Assembly: GCA_040754335.1 (NCBI GenBank)
Contig: JBFMCV010000001.1
Span: 124,001 to 188,000, forward strand
Direction of reading: 5' to 3'
Source of the DNA: Thermodesulfobacteriota bacterium
GTDB lineage: Bacteria; Desulfobacterota_D; UBA1144; Nemesobacterales; UBA2774
Length of the DNA stretch: 64,000 bases
Numbering within the stretch: the first letter of the stretch is position 1; every line of letters starts with the position of its first letter. Position numbers and translations under genes: made by a program. Positions 18,220 through 25,880 of this stretch are shown here, one piece after another. The notes beneath the pieces are model-generated. The model saw only the letters and a program-made list of their open reading frames with translations, was not told where the DNA came from and did not search any database.

Positions 18220-19159
18220 CACCTGTATTTCGGTTTTTATTACAGCTTTCGCGTTGCTCACGGCAATAGCATCACCGCGATATGCCAATGCAGACGGTGA
18301 AGAACATTTAGGGGGAGAGGAGAAAGATACTGTTTCTACTTCGGAGAGCAGCGGTATAGAGCTATCCGACATAGCCCAAAAAAGCATAGGTCTCAAAGTA
18401 GTCGAAGCCGATATAAGACCTATTGAGGAAGTGCTTCCAGTTAGCGGAATAGTGAAGGCTGAGCCCAACAGAATTGCAGAGGTGAGCACGAGAGCCGAAG
18501 GCCGCATTCAGGAACTCTATGCAAGCCTCGGTGATCGGGTTAAGAAGGGGCAAAAACTCGCCGCATTCCTTCCGCGTCAGATCGGAGACCCTCCTCTCGT
18601 ATCAATCACTGCGCCGCTTTCGGGAACAATAGTCGAAAGAAACGTCTCGCTTGGCGGTTCAATAGAGCCGAATGCGACGCTTTTTCGAATTGCGGATTTA
18701 TCCGGGGTAATAGTAGAAGGCGATGTATTCGAAAGCGACGTCTCCAAGGTGAAACCCGGTCAGTATGCGCGTGTGAGGATGGATGCCTACCCAGACATGG
18801 TTTTAGACGGGACGGTGAGCTTTATCGCCGATCAGATCGATCCCGAGAAGCGAACTTTACGCATATGGGTCTCTATAGACAACAACGAAGGATTGCTCAA
18901 GCCCGAATTCTTTGCAAAAGTCGACCTCGTGGTCAGACCGGGCAGTGAGGTTTTAGCCGTTCCTGTAGAAGCGATCATCGACGACGGGGCTGAAAAATTC
19001 GTATTTGTAAAAAACGGGAACGAGTTCATCCGTCAGGACGTCGCAACCGGCATGAGTGATGACCGCTATATCGAAATCACGGACGGTCTTTATCCCGGAG
19101 ACCAGGTAGTCACAGACGGCAACCGTCAGATCTATACGAAATGGTTATTCAGCAGATAG
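18206..19159 (+). CDS. RND efflux periplasmic adaptor (CusB/CzcB-like)
   Basis: Membrane-fusion protein linking the RND pump to the TolC-like duct. 317 residues with a signal peptide (residues about 1-30), a short acidic/His start to the mature part (DGEEHLGGEE), then the barrel-sandwich/lipoyl halves (GRIQELYASLGDRVKKGQKL and LVSITAPLSGTIVERNVSLG) and a beta-barrel domain. The hairpin between lipoyl halves is very short, as in some metal-efflux adaptors. Start at 18206 gives a clean signal peptide and a 14-base overlap with the previous stop; the AAGGAGG is rather far upstream, so coupling to TolC-gene translation is likely. Confidence 0.87.
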   Translation: MARNNTCISVFITAFALLTAIASPRYANADGEEHLGGEEKDTVSTSESSGIELSDIAQKSIGLKVVEADIRPIEEVLPVSGIVKAEPNRIAEVSTRAEGRIQELYASLGDRVKKGQKLAAFLPRQIGDPPLVSITAPLSGTIVERNVSLGGSIEPNATLFRIADLSGVIVEGDVFESDVSKVKPGQYARVRMDAYPDMVLDGTVSFIADQIDPEKRTLRIWVSIDNNEGLLKPEFFAKVDLVVRPGSEVLAVPVEAIIDDGAEKFVFVKNGNEFIRQDVATGMSDDRYIEITDGLYPGDQVVTDGNRQIYTKWLFSR

Positions 19160-19171
19160 GAGAATTGCTTA

Positions 19172-22100
19172 ATGTTTAACGCAATCATAAGAGGATCGCT
19201 TAATAATAAGTTGCTGGTTGTTGTGGCTACTCTTATCTTCTTAGGCGCTTCGGCATACCTCGTAACGCGTATGCCCGTGGACGTCTTTCCTGAGTTTGCG
19301 CCGCCCCAGGTCGTGATACAGACGGAAGCGCCGGGACTTTCCCCGGAAGACGTCGAGGCGCTGATAACTTTCCCGATCGAGAGTGCCGTAAACGGTACGC
19401 CGGGAGTCGATACCGTCCGCTCGTCGTCCTCCGTTGGCCTTTCGACGATCATCATTGTTTTTAACTGGGGCACAAATATATATACCGCGCGTCAGCTTGT
19501 GACCGAGCGAATACAGTCGGTTCAGGACCGCTTTCCTCCAGGGACGAAGCCGCCCGTCATGCTCCCAGTCACATCCGCCGTCGGATGGATGGTTAAGTAC
19601 AGCTTGACTAGCCCGGAGCTCTCGCCTATGGAGCTCCGGACGATCTCGGACTGGCAGATACGCCCTAGGATCCTCGCAATAGGCGGTGTGGCCTCGGTCG
19701 TTTCGATCGGCGGGGAGGTCAAGCAATATCAAGTCCTTGTTGACCCTCTGAAGCTGCGCTCATACGATGTCACCCTGTCTCAAGTGAAGGACGCGGTTGA
19801 GAAATCGAATATAAACGTCCCTGGGGGATTCGTGTACCGCGGCGGGGAAGAGTTTACGATTACCGGCGTCGGGCGAATCACGACCCTCGATGATCTCAAG
19901 AGGACCGTAGTCTCCGTCCGCAGTGACGGCACTCCCATTACCCTGAGCCAATTGGCCGAGGTGAAGCTAGGCCCCGAGATAAAGCGTGGCGACGGCGCTT
20001 TCATGAATAGCCCTGCCGTCATCGGTACGATTTCAAAGGCTTACGGGGCGGACACGCTGGCCACGACATATAAGGTCGAGAAAGCCCTGGAGGAAATCAA
20101 AGCCGGCCTGCCTAAAGGAATTGACATGAATTACGAGGTCTTCAGACAGGCCGATTTCATCGAATCCGCCATCTCAAATTTAAAGAGAGCCCTGTGGGAG
20201 GGCGGAGTCATAGTGACAATTATCCTGTTTCTATTTCTAGTCAACTTCCGCGCCTCTTTTATCAGCCTTCTCGCCATGCCGCTCTCGCTCCTAGGGGGGT
20301 TAATGGTTTTAAAATCACTGGGTATCGGTATAAATGCGATGACGCTCGGGGGTCTGGCCGTCGCGCTCGGAGAGGTAGTGGATGATGCGATTGTCGATGT
20401 GGAGAACATATTCAGACGGTTGAGGCTCAACCGTAACTTGCCTGACCCGGAACCCGTGATCAGGGTAGTATTCAACGCCTCGACCGAGATACGGAATTCT
20501 ATTGTTTATGCAACTTTTATTGTCATAATCGCCTTCACTCCGGTCTTTTTGCTTTCTGGTCTCGAGGGCCGGATTTTTACCCCCCTCGGTATCGCCTATG
20601 TAGCGAGCATCCTATTTTCTCTGCTTGTTGCTGTGACTATCACACCTGTGCTCTGTTACCTTCTCCTTACGCGTAAGCTGGAAAGGAAGCGAGAAAGGGG
20701 AATGGCCCAGGCAGGAGTGCCTTTATTACAGCCGGCATTCGCTTATGGTAATCCCGGCAATCCCGCGAACCCATCGGAAACAACTGGGAATCCAGGCGGC
20801 GGGAATAGCGGCGGCTCGGGCCGCGAGGAAATCGAGAAAGAGGGGTTCTTAGTCCGGTTCCTCAAGAAAAACTATGAGCGTGTCCTGAATCTTACGCTCA
20901 AAGGTTTCTACCCTGTAGTCGGCTTATCCTTGATTCTCCTAATTGGAGCAATTGCTATGATCCCGTTCTTCGGACGGTCTTTCCTCCCGGAGTTCCGAGA
21001 GGGGAATTTCATCATAGCTCTGACTACCCTCCCCGGCACGTCCCTTCAGGAATCGATGAGGCTCGGGTCAATAATCCGGGAGAATCTCGGTGATAAATCA
21101 AAGTACCCGGAAATCGTCTCCGTAGCCCAAAGGGCGGGGCGCTCGGAGCTCGACGAAGATGCACAACCCCCCAACTTCAGCGAATTCGATCTGAAAATCG
21201 AGTACGGGGAGCGTCCGGCGGATGAGCTGCTTGAATCCATACGTTCGGACTTAAAGCAGATACCGGGGGTCGCAGTGAACGTAGGGCAGTTTATATCGCA
21301 CCGATTTGACGAGGTCCTTTCGGGAATCCGTGCACAGATAGCAATAAAAATTTTTGGCCCTGACCTTAATACCCTGCGCAGCATAGGCAAAGAGGTCAGA
21401 GAAATCATGGAAACAGTGGATGGGATAGAAGACCTCCAGCTCGAGCAGCAGTTGGACGTTCCTCAGGTGATTGTCAGGTATGACCGAGAGAAAGCCGCCC
21501 GCTACGGACTCAATGTTGGAGATCTGGCGGAAATCACGGAAACCTCCTTAAACGGCGCTGCAGTCTCGCAGGTACTTGAGGGACAAAAAACTTTTGACCT
21601 GTTCATCAGGCTAAACGAGGAATCCCGGAGCGGCGTTGACACCCTGAAAAACGTTCTGATAGATACGCCTTCGGGAGCGAAGATTCCGCTTCACCAGGTT
21701 GCGGAGATCAATTTGGAAAACCGTCCCTACTTTATTAACCGGGAGCAGGTACAGCGAAGGATAGTAGTGCAGTCTAACGTTGCCGGGCGCGACCTGAACA
21801 GTGTCATAACCGAAATTCAAAATAAGATTAACTCACAGGTCAAGCTCCCGCAGGGCTATTTCATAGAATACGGCGGGCAATTCGAAAGCCAGCAGCAGGC
21901 TGCCAGGGTGCTCACGATATTCGGGTTTGTTGCCGTGATTGCAATCTTCATGCTCCTCTTCCAGGCTTTCGGGAACACCCGCGAAGCCCTACTCGTAATG
22001 ATCAATCTGCCTCTCGCGCTCATAGGAGGAATATATGCGGTTTTCCTCACAGGGGCCGAGCTCAGCATTCCGGGGCTGATCGGTTTTATCACCCTCTTCG

Positions 22101-22426
22101 GTATCGCCACAAGAAACGGAATTATCCTCGTCAGTCACTACAACCAATTAAGAAGAGAGGGACTTTCGATACGCGATACGGTAATTCGGGGTTCTCTCGA
22201 CCGGCTTAGTCCGGTTTTAATGACAGCGTCCACAGCCGCGCTTGCGCTCATTCCGCTTCTAATCGGCGAGCCAACAGGGAAAGAGATAGAGCGGCCATTG
22301 GCGATAGTAGTCATAGGCGGTCTTTTCACTTCCACTTTCTTAAACCTGATCGTGGTCCCTACGATCTACAATAAAGTCGAAAGCTGGGCGGAGAGAAGAA
22401 AGCAAGCTGCGGAGGGGAAAGCATGA
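19172..22426 (+). CDS. Heavy-metal-type RND efflux pump (CusA/CzcA-like)
   Basis: The inner-membrane proton-driven pump of the system. 1,084 residues: first transmembrane helix at 10-28, periplasmic porter loop, helix block with the TM4 motif GEVVDDAIVDVENIFRRLR near 405 (the heavy-metal RND type, with the paired Asp of the proton relay), a second porter loop from about 600, and the C-terminal helices. The central cytoplasmic region near residues 515-555 carries an unusual Gly/Pro/Asn-rich stretch (repeats of GNPxNP and GGGNSGGSG). Metal is inferred from neighbours (copper or silver); no biochemical residue test can be done by eye. Confidence 0.9.
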   Translation: MFNAIIRGSLNNKLLVVVATLIFLGASAYLVTRMPVDVFPEFAPPQVVIQTEAPGLSPEDVEALITFPIESAVNGTPGVDTVRSSSSVGLSTIIIVFNWGTNIYTARQLVTERIQSVQDRFPPGTKPPVMLPVTSAVGWMVKYSLTSPELSPMELRTISDWQIRPRILAIGGVASVVSIGGEVKQYQVLVDPLKLRSYDVTLSQVKDAVEKSNINVPGGFVYRGGEEFTITGVGRITTLDDLKRTVVSVRSDGTPITLSQLAEVKLGPEIKRGDGAFMNSPAVIGTISKAYGADTLATTYKVEKALEEIKAGLPKGIDMNYEVFRQADFIESAISNLKRALWEGGVIVTIILFLFLVNFRASFISLLAMPLSLLGGLMVLKSLGIGINAMTLGGLAVALGEVVDDAIVDVENIFRRLRLNRNLPDPEPVIRVVFNASTEIRNSIVYATFIVIIAFTPVFLLSGLEGRIFTPLGIAYVASILFSLLVAVTITPVLCYLLLTRKLERKRERGMAQAGVPLLQPAFAYGNPGNPANPSETTGNPGGGNSGGSGREEIEKEGFLVRFLKKNYERVLNLTLKGFYPVVGLSLILLIGAIAMIPFFGRSFLPEFREGNFIIALTTLPGTSLQESMRLGSIIRENLGDKSKYPEIVSVAQRAGRSELDEDAQPPNFSEFDLKIEYGERPADELLESIRSDLKQIPGVAVNVGQFISHRFDEVLSGIRAQIAIKIFGPDLNTLRSIGKEVREIMETVDGIEDLQLEQQLDVPQVIVRYDREKAARYGLNVGDLAEITETSLNGAAVSQVLEGQKTFDLFIRLNEESRSGVDTLKNVLIDTPSGAKIPLHQVAEINLENRPYFINREQVQRRIVVQSNVAGRDLNSVITEIQNKINSQVKLPQGYFIEYGGQFESQQQAARVLTIFGFVAVIAIFMLLFQAFGNTREALLVMINLPLALIGGIYAVFLTGAELSIPGLIGFITLFGIATRNGIILVSHYNQLRREGLSIRDTVIRGSLDRLSPVLMTASTAALALIPLLIGEPTGKEIERPLAIVVIGGLFTSTFLNLIVVPTIYNKVESWAERRKQAAEGKA

Positions 22427-22487
22427 TGGATAACGGAATAATAAGGACACGAGTTCAATAAAAATATCAAATTTCAGGAGGTGTAAA

Positions 22488-22991
22488 ATGAAATTACACA
22501 AGAAGTCTATTTTGAAGTGGACAATCGGCGTCTGCCTTTTAGTGACTCTGTTAGTATCGCCCAAACTAACCGTAGGGGCTTGGGCGCACGGGGACCAGCT
22601 TGGTGGAGACGAGGACGGCGGCGCCGTGAAAGAAGAAGAGAAAGGCCCGCACGGCGGTGCGGTTGTTGTATCCGGCGACAACCATCTTGAATTTACAGTT
22701 GACCATGGAAGCGGGGAGATTGTCCTTTTCCTGCTCGATAAAGAGTTGAAGGCGATACCGATGCCGGAGAGTTATTCGGGTGTCGTTTATCTCACTATGT
22801 CCGACAACTCTAAGAAAACCTTTGATCTGAAGCGCGGGACGGAAGGCCAGGTTTCCCATCTTGAAGCGGATACGGGGATTAAAGAAATCGGTTCTTTTAA
22901 AGCCGTTGTCAGCTTAAAAATCGGAGACAAGCGTGAAAACTTCCGGTTCAGCTGGGCGCCCGCTGCGCATTCGGATGACGAGAGTAGCTAG
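22488..22991 (+). CDS. Periplasmic HG-rich protein, paralogue A
   Basis: A 167-residue exported protein with no family I can name. Signal peptide to about residue 34 (VGAWA then HGDQLGG), a short acidic linker, the motif KGPHGGAVV near residue 49, and a beta-rich body ending with TGIKEIGSFKAVVSLK and NFRFSW. AGGAGGTG sits seven bases before the ATG. It lies 61 bases after the RND pump gene and is followed by a paralogue with the same motifs. Likely a periplasmic metal-binding or pump-accessory protein; the body resembles the small metal-chaperone-like domain found beside Cus-type pumps, by inference only. Confidence 0.7.
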   Translation: MKLHKKSILKWTIGVCLLVTLLVSPKLTVGAWAHGDQLGGDEDGGAVKEEEKGPHGGAVVVSGDNHLEFTVDHGSGEIVLFLLDKELKAIPMPESYSGVVYLTMSDNSKKTFDLKRGTEGQVSHLEADTGIKEIGSFKAVVSLKIGDKRENFRFSWAPAAHSDDESS

Positions 22992-23098
22992 GTTAGAGGG
23001 ATATGAATAGAAGTATTTCATAATAAGCAGCGACCTTGCCTTGATATTATAGGCATTATGCAGGGCGTATCGATTACTTGGTTCTATGGAGGTGTGAA

Positions 23099-23569
23099 GT
23101 GAATCTGCATGTGAAGCATGTCTTAGGATGGGTCATTGCCATAAATTTCTTAACAATGGTCTTGGCATTATCTGAATTTACGAACACAGTGTGGGCGCAT
23201 GGTCCAATGGACCATCAGGAAGAACTGAAAAAAGGCCCTCATGGCGGACCTGTATTTCAATTTGGGATGAATTACGTGGAATGTATGGTTGATCATGAAA
23301 TTGGATACATCGTGATTTTTTTCTTTGATGAAGATATGAAACCAATTCCGCTGCCAAAGTATCATTCGGCCAGCGGCTATCTTACCATGGCAGACGGTTC
23401 GATCATTTGGGTTACCTTCAGAGCTGCGGAAGAAGATACGACCTCACACCTCAAAGCCGAGACAGGAATTAAAGAAATCGGTTCATTTAAAGCAGTCGTC
23501 AGCATAAAAGACGGAGAGAACCGTGAGAATTTCCGGTTCAGGTGGGTGCCCGCTGCGGCATCTGAATAA
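23099..23569 (+). CDS. Periplasmic HG-rich protein, paralogue B
   Basis: 156 residues, clearly related to the preceding gene: HGPMDHQEELKKGPHGG after the signal peptide, LPKYHSASGYLTMADGS in the middle, and TGIKEIGSFKAVVSIK plus NFRFRW at the end. Start is GTG at 23099, set by GGAGG six bases upstream; a TTG 21 bases earlier is the alternative. The DNA around the shared C-terminal motif is also very similar, pointing to tandem duplication. Copy B has extra His and Met residues (HGPMDH, EDMKPIPLPKYH), as expected for a metal binder. Confidence 0.7.
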   Translation: MNLHVKHVLGWVIAINFLTMVLALSEFTNTVWAHGPMDHQEELKKGPHGGPVFQFGMNYVECMVDHEIGYIVIFFFDEDMKPIPLPKYHSASGYLTMADGSIIWVTFRAAEEDTTSHLKAETGIKEIGSFKAVVSIKDGENRENFRFRWVPAAASE

Positions 23570-23657
23570 TCGGAGGGAAGATCATGCGGGGAGCAACGAA
23601 AAGGAAGTTAGAGTACAAGAGGGATCTTGACATATCTATAAACGGAGGCGAGAAACA

Positions 23658-24233
23658 ATGAAGAGGCTTTTACCTTTAACAATCTGGTTACCTGTATCTT
23701 TTCTGCTTTTGCTTACTGCCTGCAAACACGAGGAAAGGGCGAGCACGGTACATATTGTAACAGGCGATTTTTTCTTCAAACCGGAAACAATCGAGCTCAA
23801 GGCCGGTCGGGAGGTAAAGATCGAGCTAGTCAACGACGGGAATATCGAACATGAATTCATGGTGGGCCGCGGGGTTAAGACGGCGGAAGACGAAGCCCAC
23901 GAAGAGACGGATGAGGCCGGTGAACATGAATCGTCCGAAACCGGACACGAGCACCACCACGAACACGACGGGGGAATGAGCAGCGCCCATGCTGGAGCGT
24001 CGAGGGGCTTTGACAAAGACTTCTTTGAAGGGATCGATGTCAAGGCCGAAACCGGGAACGGAGCCGAATTTATGAGAATGCCCGGCCATGGGACCATGGT
24101 TTTACTCAAACCACATAGTAAAGCCACGATCACCTTCATGGTGCCGACAGACCGGATTGGAAAGTGGGAGATGGCCTGCTTTATCCCGGGTCACTACGAG
24201 GCAAAGATGAAGGGGAACGTTACAGTTGAATAA
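23658..24233 (+). CDS. Cupredoxin-like lipoprotein with His-rich insert
   Basis: A 191-residue lipoprotein: lipobox LLTAC with Cys22, then a cupredoxin fold. The type 1 copper ligands are all visible: His65 in IEHEF, then Cys174, His179 and Met184 in CFIPGHYEAKM. Between strands, residues about 78-115 form an acidic, His-rich loop (EHESSETGHEHHHEHDGG) that ordinary cupredoxins lack and that could load extra copper or silver. It belongs to the metal cluster and has GGAGG-type signal upstream of the ATG. Role: periplasmic copper binding or electron transfer to a copper oxidase. Confidence 0.8.
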   Translation: MKRLLPLTIWLPVSFLLLLTACKHEERASTVHIVTGDFFFKPETIELKAGREVKIELVNDGNIEHEFMVGRGVKTAEDEAHEETDEAGEHESSETGHEHHHEHDGGMSSAHAGASRGFDKDFFEGIDVKAETGNGAEFMRMPGHGTMVLLKPHSKATITFMVPTDRIGKWEMACFIPGHYEAKMKGNVTVE

Positions 24234-24268
24234 GTGCATTAATCAGTAAAGAAGGAAAGGAGCATACA

Positions 24269-24364
24269 GTGACTCAAATATGCATATACAATTGCTCGGC
24301 GGATTGTCAGAAAGTCAGACACTCTTTGTCTGGTACGGACGATAGATGCTGTAACTATATGTAA
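24269..24364 (+). CDS. Putative 31-residue Cys-rich small protein
   Basis: GTG start at 24269 with AAGGAG six bases upstream; 31 codons encode a peptide with five cysteines (CIYNCSADC near the N-terminus and RCCNYM at the end). No homologue recognised. The strong ribosome-binding site and its place in a metal-resistance cluster make it plausible as a metal-binding microprotein, but at this length chance is possible. Confidence 0.3.
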   Translation: MTQICIYNCSADCQKVRHSLSGTDDRCCNYM

Positions 24365-24459
24365 ACAAAATAAATTATTTTGGCATTAAATATGCTCGAC
24401 AAAATTATAAAGAAGAAGAGGGAATCAAGTAACGGGTAAGACAAGTTAGGGAATTGATT

Positions 24460-24669
24460 ATGCCTGTTCATGAGATCTTAGGTTGGCACTGGGGAATGTG
24501 GATATTTTTCATCATTTTTTGGCTCCTGATCGTATTGTTAATTGCGGCAATTGTAAGATGGTTCAATGACAAAACTAAGAATGAATAATCACCCATTCAG
24601 ATACTGGAATAGAGGTATGCAAAGGGCGAAATAAGTAAAGAGGAATTTGAAAGAAGAAGAAAAAAATAA
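24460..24669 (+). pseudogene. Small SHOCT-type membrane protein broken by two stops
   Basis: The frame from the ATG at 24460 gives one transmembrane helix (MWIFFIIFWLLIVLLIAAIV), then TAA at 24586. Without changing frame it continues SPIQILE, TAG at 24610, and RYAKGEISKEEFERRRKK before TAA at 24667. ILxxRYAxGEIxxEEF is the C-terminal SHOCT motif of many small membrane proteins, so the intact protein would be about 69 residues. Both halves keep frame, so two point mutations (for example AAG or GAG to TAG) explain it. The first 42 codons may still be expressed. Confidence 0.65.
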
Positions 24670-24688
24670 CAGAACGGAGGTATTAGAC

Positions 24689-25291
24689 ATGAAAAGATTA
24701 ATCGCTTCAGCTCTTATTTTGATATGCCTTACGAGTCTGTCGCTCGCCCAGGAAATGGGCCAGAAGATGGGCGATCAAAAAGAAGGCATGATGTCCAAAG
24801 GCATGATGATGGGGATGGAAAAGGGGATGGGGAGCCATATGATGGGTTCCATGATGTACGACATGATGATTCAGCATATCCTGATGAAAGCGAGCGCCCT
24901 CGACCTCACGGATGCTCAGAAAAAAGAACTGGCCGGCATCAAGGAAAAGTATCTCTATCCGATCGTCAGGAAGGAAGCCGATTTCAAGATCTCTCACATG
25001 AAGATTATGGACATGATACACGACCCCGGCTTCGACCCCGCAAAGCTGAAATCGGAGATAAAGACGTCTAATCAGCTGAGCCTAGAGCAGGCGGATATGA
25101 TGGTGGATGCCCTATCGGCTGTTAGAAAAACCGTAGGGACAGAAAACTTTACGAAGATGATGAAGGCGATGCCTATGGAATGCGGAATGATGAAGAGCGG
25201 AATGATGATGGAAAAAGGAGATACGATGGGGAACGAACCCGCGCAAGAGGAAGAAGAGAATCCTCCGGGTGAACACGAAGGACACCATTAA
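24689..25291 (+). CDS. Met-rich Spy/CpxP-like periplasmic protein
   Basis: 200 residues: signal peptide ending LSLAQ near residue 20, a methionine- and glycine-rich segment (MMSKGMMMGMEKGMGSHMMGSMM), then an all-helical body with LTDAQKKELAGIKEKY, the LTxxQ-like motif of Spy/CpxP/heavy-metal-sensor-type proteins, and a Met-rich, His-ending tail (GEHEGHH). Such proteins bind soft metals (copper or silver) or shield proteins in the periplasm. Start set at 24689 by GGAGG nine bases upstream. An in-frame start 42 bases earlier would overlap the broken SHOCT gene. Confidence 0.75.
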   Translation: MKRLIASALILICLTSLSLAQEMGQKMGDQKEGMMSKGMMMGMEKGMGSHMMGSMMYDMMIQHILMKASALDLTDAQKKELAGIKEKYLYPIVRKEADFKISHMKIMDMIHDPGFDPAKLKSEIKTSNQLSLEQADMMVDALSAVRKTVGTENFTKMMKAMPMECGMMKSGMMMEKGDTMGNEPAQEEEENPPGEHEGHH

Positions 25292-25339
25292 AAGCAGTGA
25301 GATATTTAAACTACGTCATAAAAAAGGGAGGTGATACAA

Positions 25340-25714
25340 ATGAAGAAGTCGATGCTACTTTTGGCAGCATTCGCTGCGGCGCTCTGGGTTTTCTCCCACT
25401 ACAGAGAAACCCCGACGAGCGCCCAAGAGGAAGTGGACATTACAGTGCTGATCGAAACGGCGGACACGCCCGAAGACCATCTCAAGATCGCGGAATACTA
25501 CGAAGAGCAGGCGGTCTTGATGGAGAAGAAGGCGACGCTGCACGAGTCGATGGCTAAGGCGTACGAGGGGGGGAAGATGGGCGGCATGAGCACACACTGT
25601 AAGAATCTGGCGAAGGATTCGACCTCTTCCGCCGAGCAGTATAGGGCGATGGCGGCTGAGCACAAGAAGATGGCGCAAGAGACGCAGGGCCAGAAAACCA
25701 CAGAGCCTCAGTAA
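25340..25714 (+). CDS. Small exported helical protein, unknown
   Basis: 124 residues with a signal peptide (residues 1-26, ending TSAQ), then a mostly helical body: HLKIAEYYEEQAVLMEKKA, LHESMAKAYEGGKMGGM, one cysteine-histidine pair (THCKNLA) and QYRAMAAEHKKMAQE. The pattern of helices with spaced His/Met/Glu resembles periplasmic four-helix metal or stress proteins, but I cannot name a family. AAAGGGAGGTGATACAA precedes the ATG. Probably co-transcribed with the Met-rich gene 48 bases upstream. Confidence 0.6.
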   Translation: MKKSMLLLAAFAAALWVFSHYRETPTSAQEEVDITVLIETADTPEDHLKIAEYYEEQAVLMEKKATLHESMAKAYEGGKMGGMSTHCKNLAKDSTSSAEQYRAMAAEHKKMAQETQGQKTTEPQ

Positions 25715-25880
25715 ATGGGAAATTCCCCGGGTGAGGGCTTCCTCAGGTCCCAAGAACCCGGGGGGCAATAATAGTGATTTTTATGAAGAGATATTGAATT
25801 GAAAAAACGGCGCAAGACATACAAGAGAGCCGTTGAATATTCAATGTAGTAGATGTGCAAAATATAAAACGGAGGGCAGC

